This document shows, in pieces, positions 12,896 through 24,260 of a stretch of DNA of 64,000 nt. Source of the DNA: Larus michahellis (lineage: Eukaryota > Chordata > Aves > Charadriiformes > Laridae); NCBI RefSeq assembly GCF_964199755.1, contig NC_133906.1, forward strand, positions 15,535,378 through 15,599,377, read 5' to 3'. Position 1 is the stretch's first letter, and each line of letters opens with the position of its first letter. The translations under genes were made by a program, and so were the position numbers. The notes under the pieces are model-generated. The model was not told the DNA's origin, made no database searches, and saw only the letters and a list, made by a program, of their open reading frames with translations.

Positions 12896-13870
12896 ATGTG
12901 TTTTTTTTCTCCACTGAGATCTACTGATCATAAATATGCATGAATAAAAGAAGCAGGGGAGAGGAGGGGAGGGGGGGAAGGGGGCTCATAACCAGCTCAG
13001 ATAAAGTCCTTTTCTGAATTTTCCACTCTCGGCTTCCTGACGTCAAATGAAATAAGGGACCACACCGCCGGATTAGCTCAGCCGGAGTTCCTATTTCCAA
13101 TTGTAAAAGCAGAACCCTGGCATGATAGCAGTTGTTATAATTATCACTTACAGAGGAGTCTTATCATATAACAGCTTCTTTTTATTCGGGATGGAGGAGG
13201 ACCAAAGGGGGCTGGGGGAGATAATTCCAACCACAGGGGTTTGCGTCTTCATTCATCACTTTTCAAACAAGCCACTGGAAAATTGAAGTCCCTGAGCAAT
13301 TTACAGATTACAGCTCTCTCCTGGTACAGGGACACGTGTGGACACACACACACAGTCACTCAAGACATCGGACATAAACCCGGTATGCCTTGGGTGACCA
13401 TTGGAAAGAAAAAAAATTCCCCTCGCCCTGCTTTTCTGCTCCAAACTCGGGCAGAAACGGACGTAACCTTCCCTTTTAAGCCTAGCAACTCCAGCCTGGC
13501 CGCACAGCTCCTCCTGGATTAATCTTTCTTTTTTTTGGCTCAGTGAATTGTGGTCAAGGCCATTGTAACGTGAGTGCTGCCGGGGTGCGGATTGGCTGGA
13601 GGAGGCTCAGAGAGGCCCCTTTTCACAGGGGACTAATTGCTTTAGACCACCAGTATTTGGGAGCTACAGATGTCTTCCTTAATTTGCCTAGAGAGCACAA
13701 TCGGCCCCATCTGTTGCATTTTTTTCCCCCCTCTGTCTCTCAAGTCGCCTTCTTCCCCCTGTCTGCAAAGGCCTAAATTGAAAACTCATCAAAAAGTAAT
13801 ACAAGAGCAGTTTGGCTGGGAAGCTGCTGCCGTGGGGCTTTGCCTTTAATAAAGGCCCCCCTGCTACTTT
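12896..13870. promoter_or_regulatory. Candidate developmental enhancer cluster
   Basis: This non-coding block is dense in recognisable transcription factor motifs. It has a POU-like ATATGCAT core near 12934-12941, a full CRE TGACGTCA at 13038-13045, a CAATTG E-box at 13098-13103, and homeodomain-type ATTA and TAATT motifs further right. Several purine tracts lie beside it. The dense unique sequence, low CpG and absence of repeats resemble conserved non-coding elements around proneural genes. No alignment was available, so conservation is inference. Confidence 0.3.
12944..12983. repeat. Purine-rich G tract
   Basis: This is a run of GA/GGGG blocks including an eight-G run. It has at least four G-runs of three or more with short spacers, so it could form a G-quadruplex on the plus strand. 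Confidence 0.6.
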
Positions 13871-16800
13871 TACACATGGGCTGGGGAGCAGAGAAAGGAG
13901 GAGGAGGAAAGAAGAAACAACCTAGAAGGAGGGGGGGGCGGAAAAAAAGCTCAAAACTAACAGCCAGATGGGATATTTGGAGGCAGGATAATTTGATGTG
14001 TCATGGCTGGAGGAGAACAAGGGGCAGCCCCTTGTTTTCTGTGTGTACACACAACAAAATAGATGACTTCTGGAGAAGGGAAGGGAGAGGAGCTGGGGGC
14101 CGGCCGGGGGCTGCCGATCTCCACATCTCAGTGCTGCTGGTGGGGGCAGCGGTGTCTGCCGTGTGGTCGGTGACTTCCCCAGCACACACCTCTGGGCACG
14201 GATGGAGATGGAGAGGGGTCAGGAGAAGGGAAGGGGGAAGAGAGAGGAGATGAGCCCTTGCCCTTCTGCAGGGCTGGGAAGTTGTCTTGGCCCAGAGGAC
14301 AATATGTAGGGTTTGGAGTGGGGATGTTGCACTTACCCATACGCAAGAAAACAGAAGAGGGTGTTGCTTTATCCTGGCTGAATCAGTGCTTTGATTCTGG
14401 AGCATGAATTGGAGCTGCATCAACCACAGGCTCTTCCTTGCGCAGGCTCCACTCCACCTCAAACTCAGCCCTGGGCAGAAAGAGAGGACAAACCCAAAAA
14501 ATCTCTTAAAATATTAATTGGAAAGGTTGTGGGGGAAAATATACCTCATCTTTGTTCAAAATCCCCATCACAGCTCAGCATCAGCACGTACAGCTGACAA
14601 GAGGGTTGTAAAAACCCACATTGTTTAATGCAAGTTGAAATGGCATTTTCTTATGGCAAATTTGGTGCTGGTGCTGTGCGGTGCCACAGTGAAGGCACCA
14701 GCCATCCCCGACCCAGTGTGTGCTTGGTCTGCGCCCGTGCAAAAAGCAATGAACGTGTTCACAGCCCATCTGGGAGAGAATAAATATTACCCCATCCCAT
14801 GCAGCCCACAGTTTGCTTGAATCCACTTCAGAAGCCATGAGTAAAATGGGAATAAAAAACTCTTAGTCCCAGCGCTGTGGCGTAGATCCTCCAGGGACAT
14901 CTCCTTCCAACAGCGACCACCTGGGCTGGGCCAGCACGAAGAAACAGCCGGTTTTGCCTCATCTGTGATTTATTTAACACTGAAAGTTTTTCCCTACTTC
15001 CTTCTCTTGCCTTTAAATAATTGTGTTTTGTGCAGTAAGTCAGAAGGAGTGTGGCGGGCTGGTCATTTGCTCTCCTTTATGCTAAAAGAGAAGGAAGCTC
15101 AAGTGATGGAGAAAGCCCCAATCATCCTCCTCCCACCCGCCCTGGCTCCTGCCAGGAGATGGGCACCATCCAGGGATGGGTGCTGCAGCGGCAGGAAACT
15201 TTTTGGTTGCCCACAGCAGAGGAAGGCAGGGAGCTGCCCGTGTGGGCAGGACACCGTCTGGCAGCTGTTCAGGCAGGACAAATGAGAGGTTCTTCGTTAC
15301 CAGGCTCTGTCCCGAAACCTGAGCCCTGGTGCCAGCACTGTGGCTGTCAGCGCTTGATTGATCATTCCCATTTCCTGGCTGTCCATCAGGCGTCTCTCCC
15401 CGAGCCCTCGGAAAGGTTTTGTTTAGATGTTCAGTTACAGAGGAAAAAAAAGTCCATTTGTCTTGAAGGACCCTCTCAAAACAATGCAAAAGAAATTGCC
15501 ACAGCAATTTAGTGCTACTGCTGGGAATCCTGTGAGGACCAGTCTGTGGGCTTGGGACCTGTGGGACTGAGCTGGTGGCTCCCACATCTGCTGTAGAACA
15601 GCTTCCAGCCATCGCCACCATGAGTCCCCAGCTTGCTTACACGATCAGTAGCTTCTTTTTAGCGAAGGTTTCCTAAAAAGAAGGGAAAACAGTGCTAAGT
15701 TTGTACCTCTACTAGCTGAGATGGAGGCATGGAACAAGGTGCTTTCACTGCTGGATGGATCATGGGGTCCCCAAGTGCACCCCGCAGTCCCCAGGCTAGA
15801 TAGAGACAGGGAACAGTGAGAGCTGCACTAATAGCTGCTTTCCACATTTCATGCACTGCCATTCTGCTTGGGAGTGGGGAAATTCTCCCCCCTGGGGAAT
15901 ACCGAAGGTTTTTCTGTCTCGGAGGTGCTAAATGAGGTCCCAGGTCCCCTCTGGTGCTGGGGAATTTTTGGAGAAATACCCACCTCAAACAGCCTTATTG
16001 CTGTCTTGGCTTTTTTGCTTATTACTTTTTGCTTTTCCTTGGGTACCCCCTGATTAAAAACCCATGTAATTATTACTTCTCCTAGGGGAGAAAAAAAAAA
16101 AGGGCACTTTAGCAAATTGGGAAGATCTGGAAAGCATTGGTGGAGAACAAAGGCTGCAGGACCGGGACTTCGTGGTCCAGGCTGTGTCCCGGGAGCACTC
16201 TGGTGACCTGCTCAGGCAGAAAGCCCACAAGCGCGTCTCTGTGCTGGGGCCAGTTTCTTCCCTTCTCCTTGGGGAGAAGGTGTGAATGGCTTCCTTGAAT
16301 AAGTCATTGGATAGCCTTGGCCGGGTGCAGGTCGGCTGCTGCTTCCCGTAGGTCTCTGTGTCTCTACTCAAAAACTGGATACTCTGTTGTGACATTTATT
16401 TTTCCTCCGGTGGACTTCAGAAAAGAAAACAGCTGTGTGCAGGCCAGGGGTGCTGATGGGGAACAGCGATGCTGCAGGCCATGGGGCTAGAGGAGAGTGA
16501 GTCGGAGTGATGGGCACCCATCTTGGCTGCCTGTGTTTTCTCTAAGGGTTAAATTAAAGATCAGCAGTTGAAAACTTTTAGAAGAATATGGTAATCAAAA
16601 AAAAGCAGCTCTAGTTCTTGTTGTCGAGGCAGCCCAGAAACTGTTGAAGAGCCACTGGAAAAGCCATTGAGCTTTTGTCTAATAACTCCTGTGATAATAA
16701 TTAGCTCAGCCAAGGCAGATTTTAAAGGGGCTTTAAAATTCTTGTTCAGTGGCTTGAAAGAAGAAAGGCAACCAGAGGCTCCTCTCCTCCAAACATGAAT

Positions 16801-19332
16801 GTGAATCCCACAAAATCCCATTATTACTCCTCTTTTAGATCAGCAGTTTGATCAGTTCAGCCTTTTCCCTCCCCAAGGCAACAACTTTCCCGCTTTGTGC
16901 ATGTTTTCCCCCTCGTGATCTGAGCACATCACCATGCACGCAGAGCCTAGTGCCCTTCTCCCCTGAAGCCTTGCCAGTGGCAGTGACTTGCTGTCCCCAC
17001 CATGCCAGCAAGGGTGACAGAAAATGCACAGGTGGAGGCAGAGGAGGGAAGTCTGTTTGCAAGAGCACCCACATTCACCAGGTTATTTTTCTTAACTTAA
17101 GAAGAAAGAATTTGTTGCATTTCGAAGCCTGCTGATGCTCTTAGGCTTTGCTTTCAAGATGCCAATAAAGCTTTAGTACCTGACAGAGGCAAAACTTGAT
17201 GGTCTAAAACTCACCTCTTCATCCAGAGCTAGATGTAGCTACAGTGGAAGGTAAAATTATCCTAAAAATCCATGGTTTGGGTGATTTTTTGAGTGAGCCA
17301 GCCACAGAGGAGTGGAAGAAGAAATGCTGACACGAGCCCAGATCTGTTAACCAGAGACCCTGCTGTGCTTTGCCTCTGCTGGAGACTTTCCACATGTCTC
17401 TCTTCCCAGGTTCACTGACATTTAGAGCAGCTCACGGGCAGCTCTAACTTGTGCTCGCCAGGATTAAGTGGGGAGCTCTGGCCACAGGACTCCTCCACCC
17501 TTGTAGTCAGTGCATTAGAGAAGCCAGACGTGTCTCTACTGGGAACATCGCCAAGTTGGACACACTTATGACCAAGGACTTAGAGGGAGTTTCTGCTCTT
17601 TTTGCACTCCCAGGGGACACTGAGGTACCTTTCTCAGGAAAAATCTGTAAATTTGCAAAGATCCACAACCACCAAAAGCTCTGTCAGCACAGCCAGGAGC
17701 TCAGAGGTATTTCAGCAAGATTTGATGTAAGAGAAGGGATGAGGAAAGAAGAAAGACTTGCAGTTGGGAGAGGGAGGCACAACCCTTAGGCAGCTGATTT
17801 TCCTCCTGGCTGAGTACCAGCTGAATTCATCCGTCCCTTGAAGACTGTGCACCAGATCCTCACGACAGTTTGATACAGCTTTGGGCGAGAATAATAGAAG
17901 CAAAACAGGTCATGAAGCAATTGAAGACATCTGCAACCACATGCGACGGTGCTGGGAAAGACTTTCCAGGCTGGGAACGACTTTCAGGCTGGGAACTGGT
18001 GCTCCAGGTTGCCCAGTGTCTGTACGACCTCAGCCAAGCCGTGGTCCTGCTGGCCAGGAAAGAAGAAATACAAAGAACAACCATTTGGGGATGAGCAATG
18101 ACCCCCCCCAGCAGGGAATACAAGCATTCCTCCTGCTGGAGCAGCTCGGCTTGTAATGCCACAAGAAACGTCGAGTTCAAATACAAACCCAGTTTCTTTG
18201 CAAAATTTTCTCTTTTTAAGGGACTAGAAGTGACACTGAGCTGAAAGCAAGTTTTGCTGGTAAAACGCTAATAAACTACTTTGGAGTCTCATAAACTAGG
18301 TTGGGGTTTTTTTTTTAATGGTAAATAATAAAGGAGTTGGTTTTTGTAATGGCAATTTTCAAGCGGCTGGAGCAGAGATCAGGAGTTCAGCCTCTTTCCT
18401 TGTTCTGTTTGTGGTATATTTATCTTCATGAAGAGAATGGTAGCAGAGGGATTTATTTTTCTGAATGAATGTCTCTAAGCCCCCCATACCTCCAGGGCTT
18501 ATAGTAAGGTTGGATCCAATGACAGGAGAGTCAACATTATAAGCCCTTAGAGAGGGCTGAGTGCCTTGTAGATAGTCTCAAGTGGATGCGCTTTCAGCGC
18601 GCCGTTACCCCGGCTTACATTAGTGGCTGAAGAGACTTTGTCTGTCCCCGATGCCCTCGGGTGACCCGCGACCCCTGCGACTTCGCTCCGCCGAGATCTG
18701 ACACTCACGCGAGCCCCCGGCCGAGGAAATGGAGAGGGGCATTGTGCCGCGGAGAAAGAGCAACACAAACACGGGGGGGTGTTCTCAAAGGAAACAAAAA
18801 CCCAGTGGAAAAAAAAAAAACACCAAAAACCAAAAAACCCTCCCCAAACTGGCAGCGAGGGGTAGGCAGGGAGAAAGCGCAGGCACACGCGCTGCTGGGC
18901 AAAGCCACCCTGGAAAGCTGTCTGCTGGGGGGGTTTCTGGAGCTCCTCGGGCTCCTTCTGCCATGGGGTGTCTGCTGGCTTTAGGTGTAGCTGAGCGAGT
19001 TGTGGTGGGTGATGGAAAATGCGTTTCCCTATGAGTTCTGCATTTCTAAATATAAAAACAGAGTAGGCTTGGTTTTGCTTTTTGGGAGTGCTTGATGAAT
19101 GTGGTGGCAGACATACAGCACAGAGATGATTTGCTGTATCCATATATCCCAAAGGAAAAAGAGCAGAGCTAAACCCCACTTGTGTCTCGGCAGAAAATGC
19201 TGAAACTTCATTCGGAGTTTCAAATGTCAAAAAGGGGCTGGAACAGCCCAAGCTTCTGCATCCTGGAGGATGCCAAGGACCGACCTGACCCCCCCGGGGT
19301 GTGTGATCACCCACCTGTGGGTCAGATGGCCA
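13871..19332. other. Intergenic DNA, no gene recognised
   Basis: No gene is recognised. The stretch contains polypurine segments at about 13.88-13.95 and 14.20-14.25 kb and a short imperfect tandem duplication at about 17.96-18.00 kb. Overlapping open frames of 100-300 codons in the 15 kb and 18.5-19.5 kb regions show no known domain. The longest, on the minus strand at 18547-19482, starts at a GTG rather than an ATG. Confidence 0.5.
17958..17996. repeat. Short tandem duplication, ~18-bp unit
   Basis: Two adjacent copies of a GACTTTC-AGGCTGGGAAC unit are visible, differing by one extra C in the first. This is a small local duplication in non-coding DNA. Confidence 0.7.
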
Positions 19333-19412
19333 GGCTGGCACTGTCCCTGGGGCTGGCACTGTCCCTAGAGTGACACTGTCCCTAGAGTGACACTGTCCCT
19401 GGGGCTGGCACC
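19333..19412. repeat. Minisatellite, ~17-18 bp unit x4
   Basis: There are four head-to-tail copies of a unit ending CACTGTCCCT. Two begin GGCTGG and two begin AGTG, followed by a partial fifth copy. The unit length alternates between 17 and 18 bases, so no single frame is kept, which argues against coding use. Confidence 0.85.
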
Positions 19413-20759
19413 CTCCTTGGGGCAGGGGGTGGCGGTGGGGACAGGTAGGATGTGGCAGGGGTCTGTAAGCGAGCAGGGTCACTACCGTTGTTGTTATGCA
19501 CGGCCAGTGCCTTGCTTTGAGCAGTTCTTAATGCCCGAGAGAGGCCACCTTGTCACAACCAGTGGCTCCCTGAGAGGAGTGGTGCTTGTGCAAACAGCCA
19601 CATCTGCCCAGGAGCTTTGGACTGATTTGGGGTGTTGAGGGTCACCACCTGACTGTCCCCAAACCTGTGCCCAGCTGCTGCTTTCTACTTAAGCGAGACA
19701 GTGACATCTCCATACAGCCTCTGGCCACTGCACCGAGGGCCCCAAAGAGTGTGAGATCTGCCATAAATCACAAGCCGGCGGTGATGGCATCATGTTCCCA
19801 TCTCCCCTCTTGAAACCTGGGCTTCCCCCACCTGTGTCCTCCATCCCTACTTGGCTTCAGGCCTTGCTGTTTGGCTTCAGGCTCAGATCCTGCACTTTGC
19901 AGCACTTCTGGGAGGACACCGGACATATTCTCTCCCTTTAAATAGGTGCTGCGGTGGTATGGGGGCAACCGTGGTACCGACCGGGGCAGGGATGGGGAGG
20001 AGGTGACAGCGCAACATCTTCCCCATCACCTTGGAGAGGTGCGACATGCCGCCTCCCAGCCCACCCAGCGCATCTGAGCGTAGCCTATGCATGGGAGCAT
20101 TTTCCAGATGCCAGTGTGTGTTTAAAGGCTAAAAAGATGAGCGGAAAAGCCCATGTCATGGGTGCCTGAGCTAGCAGGAGAATTTCACCAGCATGGGGGA
20201 GCGTATTGTCCCTGGAATGGCTGAGTGGATTTGCATGCTTAATTCCTGATAAGCATTTTTGGAGGAGTAATCTGATAAAATCTTCAACCTGCTGATAGCA
20301 TAACCTTAATCAGGTCTCCCTCATAAAAAGCCCATGGGACTTCCAGCTGCCAAGTGTGCAGCCCACCAGCAAGGGAAGGGATGTGGTCACCCATCGCGGC
20401 CGGGCTGGGTCGGTGCCCAGGCCAGAAGCCAGCGCTCCCCATGTGGGGAAAGAGCAGCGCAGCCCCTCTGCGGCCCAGGACAGACGGAGGAGAAGACGAC
20501 TTTTATCCCATTGTTTTTCCTTGTGATTAATCCATCTAAAGTGCTCCTCTGCGCGTAGCCAAGGGCAATGTAAGAAAGAAGCAGTTTGAGCTTTGTGGGG
20601 CTTTTTTTTTTTCTTTTTTTTTCCTCCCCCTTTCCAAGTGTGCTTTACAAACATCCTCTGCGCTCGCCCTCTGTATTTGCAAAACCGTCTCCTTCTGCCC
20701 ATGGCTCCTGATGAAGTCCTTGCAGAGCTCCTTGTCCACCTCCAGTCTTTTCAGCACGT

Positions 20760-21250
20760 ATTCAAATTAACCCTTTTGTCCCATTCACACCCCCTTTCTT
20801 TGGCGGATATTGTGGCTTTGCCAGCAGCGATCCAGCAGCGGCTATTCTAATGTAATTGCATTCTGGCAATGCCTTGAGAACCTGATCAAGATCATCCCGC
20901 AAATTTAATCCCTCCAAATTACAAAATGTTTACTATCAATCACCTTTACGCAGCTTTATTTCGTGGGCTTTCTTCAAGGAGAGAGGGGGAACGTGTGTGT
21001 TGCCAGAGATGCCCCTTCACGTCTCCAGCTGATCACCTCAATGGGACCAGAGTCAAATGGTCAAGGCCATATGCGTATGAAAGCCCGGGCTGCGCTGCCA
21101 GCTATTCTCTCTAGCTCTGCATGGATTTCACACTTTCTATCCTGTTAAAGTGCCTACCATTTACTTTAGCGTTGATTTTTCTTTTCCATTTCTGCATCCT
21201 GTGTCATCTGGATTTAATCTAGTTAGCAGATTTTATGCCTAAAATTGCAT
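20760..21250. promoter_or_regulatory. Candidate conserved non-coding element
   Basis: This repeat-free, CpG-poor block has several ATTA/TAAT homeodomain cores, a CTAATGTAATTGCATTC stretch near 20847-20863 and a TGATCAAGATCATC palindromic segment near 20883. It is about 10 kb downstream of NEUROG1. The motif density is visible; enhancer function is inference. Confidence 0.27.
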
Positions 21251-21879
21251 TGTTAAAGGGAATTGTTTAAATAGAGACTTGGTGGAGAACCCTGAAACCC
21301 CTGAAACCGGGGTGTCCCCCCGCCCGGCTCCGGCCGCACATACCTCGACTGCTGCGGCCCTGGGCTGGGTGCGGAGGGGCTCGGAGGTGGCTTTGCTTTC
21401 TTGAAAGCATCCATTGCTATTTTCAGAAGCACAAACAGATGCAAATGTCTCTGCAAACATTGCACAATGAGATGCAGGGAGAGGACAGCCTTTCAAAATC
21501 TCTGAATAGCCCTTCAAAGCAAGTCTAATTAGGGTAAGTAGAGGTAATAGGCCCACTTGCGTTTTTTACACTCACATTTTTCCCCCCTCAAAGCCTGCAA
21601 GGCTCTTTTTCCCCTATAGCTGGGGGAGGGAGGTATATACCCTTGCTCGTTTGTTTGCGCTAACAAATGTAGGGATGGAAAGAAGGGGGAGAGGTAGAAA
21701 GGCGCGAGGGGGGGAAGAAGAGAAAAATCAATCATTTGAAAAGTCTCCTCTGTTAGTTTTTTTGTGTGGCTTTTCCTGGTGAGATAGATAGCGGCGGAGA
21801 CAGCAGCATCCCGGCTGGGGCCGGGGTGTGGGGCAGGCACCAAAGCAGAGGCTGCAGCTCGTGTCATGTGGAACTTCAG

Positions 21880-22100
21880 TAAGTGAAAAAGAAAAGCAGA
21901 AGGTATGGGCTGAATACTTGGGTAAATCAGTAATAGAGCTAAAGGGCATATGCCTGTAGGGAATATGTTGGCATAAAAGAGCTTTAAGAGGGGCCATTCA
22001 TACTGACAAAGGGAGATTTGAATTGCTGCCTTCACAATAGCATGAAAGGATGGGCTTGGGGTGTTCTGAAACAAAGTGGAAATCATACTGCCCTGAACGG
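21880..22100. promoter_or_regulatory. Candidate conserved non-coding element
   Basis: This unique AT-rich sequence contains repeated CATATG-type E-box and ATATG motifs (GGGCATATGCC near 21946-21956 and GAATATGTTGGC near 21961). CATATG is a preferred neurogenin/NeuroD-type E-box. The block lies within reach of NEUROG1, so auto- or cross-regulation is conceivable. This is not tested. Confidence 0.25.
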
Positions 22101-22779
22101 CTCTAATAAGCTTTTAACTATTTTACATTATGGCATTACCTCCTTTTTTTTTTTTTTCTTCTTCTTGTGAGCCGAGTGCCAGGACCACTTAAAAGTGTGA
22201 TTTATACTTTTTTGCTTCATGGTAACTTTGGAGGAAAATAGATGGGGACTCAAAGGCAGTAATTCAGCTTTTTTCAAGACGAGGAGGGGGAAATGCCATC
22301 ATTTCTGAATGTCCCAGAAAGCACACCCGCGCGCCCAGCTCCCCGACTGCAGCGGCAGCACCCTCCTCGCCTTGCTCCAGCCTGGGCCAGGGATGCCGAC
22401 TGGTTGCATCTACCACCTATCCATCCGGCATCTCCCATTTAATTGTGCTCATTAGCAGCCATGCAATCAGGCAGACATCACTGTTCACTGCCACTTGGGT
22501 TACTTCACTGTGCAACTCAGGTGGGCTTCAGCGTGCGCTCCAAAAAATGCAGAAATCCCTTGGCAAACCCTCACTTTTCACCGCCAGCAGAGGTTCAGCA
22601 CCTCAGCCCGTATCTGGGGGGACTTGTGGGGCTGCCGGTCCCACTGCCTGCCTGGGAAGGAGGCAGTTGCCTGGCCTGTGTGTTGGGAAACGCACGCTGG
22701 CTTTGTGTGTGCTGGGGCTCCCTCCCCGAGCTCCCCCCAGATGGTGCGATCGCACGACTGCACTGTTAAAATAGAGCTC

Positions 22780-22960
22780 GTATAGACAATTAGCCAATTA
22801 CTCACTCTGTCATTGCACTTTCTTCTTGTAACTGAGATGCAAACTGGACTATGTCTTCTTTGGTAGCTTCATTCATTGGCAGCATTATTTAATGACACTT
22901 TTGTCAGCTTTGGGTCTGCCCAAAGATTTCTGAACGTAGCTTTATGAACCTAGAAAGGGC
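22780..22960. promoter_or_regulatory. Candidate conserved non-coding element
   Basis: The block holds closely spaced homeodomain and SOX-like cores (GACAATTAGCCAATTACTC near 22786-22804, ATTATTTAATGACAC near 22883-22897). It is free of repeats and coding potential. The assignment rests on motif content alone. Confidence 0.25.
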
Positions 22961-23607
22961 GCCCCGTGGAGTGAAAGTGGACTTTGAACCTACAGACGAT
23001 GCTAAAGACAATGAATTTCCCAAAGTCAGGGAAAGAAATCCAGAATGTGGCTACCACAGGGCATGTGGCTCAGCCCCTCATTGTCAGCAGCAGCGGCTAC
23101 AGAGAGAATAGCCCAGTAGCCAAAAGAGGTTGAGCATATGGACGCATGGGCCACTTTCTCTGCTTAAATATCTCAGAAAAAATAGCATTACAAGTGCTGC
23201 TGGGCCCTTTTTAAGATGGGAAGGTTGGGTGGCTGGAACAGCTGTCCTGGACCAGTATCTCACCTCGGATCCTCTCTGAGAGTGGCTAAAATTAAGTTTC
23301 TTTGCTGTGATGGGTGTTTGTCTCGGCCACAGTTTAGCTTCGGTGCAGCTGTGAAGCACTAACGTAGTGGAAACGGTGAGAGAGAGAGGTTCGGTTTTGC
23401 TCCTGGCATTTTTCAGGGAAGAACAAAAAGTCACCTACTGCCTAATGAAGGCAACTCCATCCTTCTACATATGTTTCTTTGAAATGGCTAATGATTTTAT
23501 TATCCATAACTTTTGGCACCAAGCGTCATTAGTGTCTCTTATTCATGTCTGAAGTTCAGTCCCATACAGGTACAAGAACGGCTCCCCAGTTATCTTTAAA
23601 CACACTT

Positions 23608-23694
23608 AAAAAAAAAAAAAAAGGAAAGAAAAAAAAAAAGAGAGAAAACAAGAAAAAAGAAAGAAAAGAAGGAAAAAAAGAAAAAAGAAAGAAA
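23608..23694. repeat. Polypurine (A/AAAG) tract, ~87 bp
   Basis: This is an unbroken run of A and G apart from one C near 23649. It is mostly A-runs broken by single or double G. It is a low-complexity purine strand capable of triplex formation and prone to replication slippage. Confidence 0.85.
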
Positions 23695-23999
23695 TCCCAT
23701 CTTTTTCTTTCCAGAGGCTAGAGTTTCTGTGAGATTTCTCTCGTGGCTCCTCCAAGCTTGGTTAGTGTGAAGCATGCACTGCACACACACAGTCTGGGGC
23801 GTCCACAACCACCACCACCTTTCCTCGGCTGACAATTCCCTTCCCTGCATCCCATATGGCTCCGTGGATCTCCTGTTATCCCAACAAGTGCTTCCCGGGA
23901 GGGCAGGGCAGGTGACAGCCGCGCCGGTGACAGCCACGGCGGGTCAGGTAGCCCGGACCCTCCTTCCCTGGGACCACAGACCTCATTAGCTGCCACTTG

Positions 24000-24260
24000 A
24001 TTTATCAAGAGGGCATTATGGCTTTGGAAGCTGACATCTTTTTGGATTGCAAATAGGAGAGGAGGAAACTGTACCCTGTGAAAAGATTGATTAAATACTA
24101 ATTAACCTCTTTTCTTAGATAATGAAAGCACTTCAGTGAGCTGGATAAACACGATGCGCATCAGTTGCTCTCCTGGAGAAGCAACGGGTAATTGAGAGAG
24201 CAATATCCATTACTGATGTTGTGACAGGAAAGGTTTTCCTTTCAGATTACAAAAGACTCG
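24000..24260. promoter_or_regulatory. Candidate conserved non-coding element
   Basis: The sequence is unique and contains GATTGATTAAATACTAATTAACC near its centre and further ATTA cores. No repeat or coding signal overlaps. Function is inferred only from motif density and position beside a proneural gene. Confidence 0.25.

Noticed and set aside
18547-19482. 311-codon minus-strand open frame
   Set aside because: It begins at GTG, crosses the minisatellite, is Pro/His/Ser-rich and resembles no family; no splice or promoter support.
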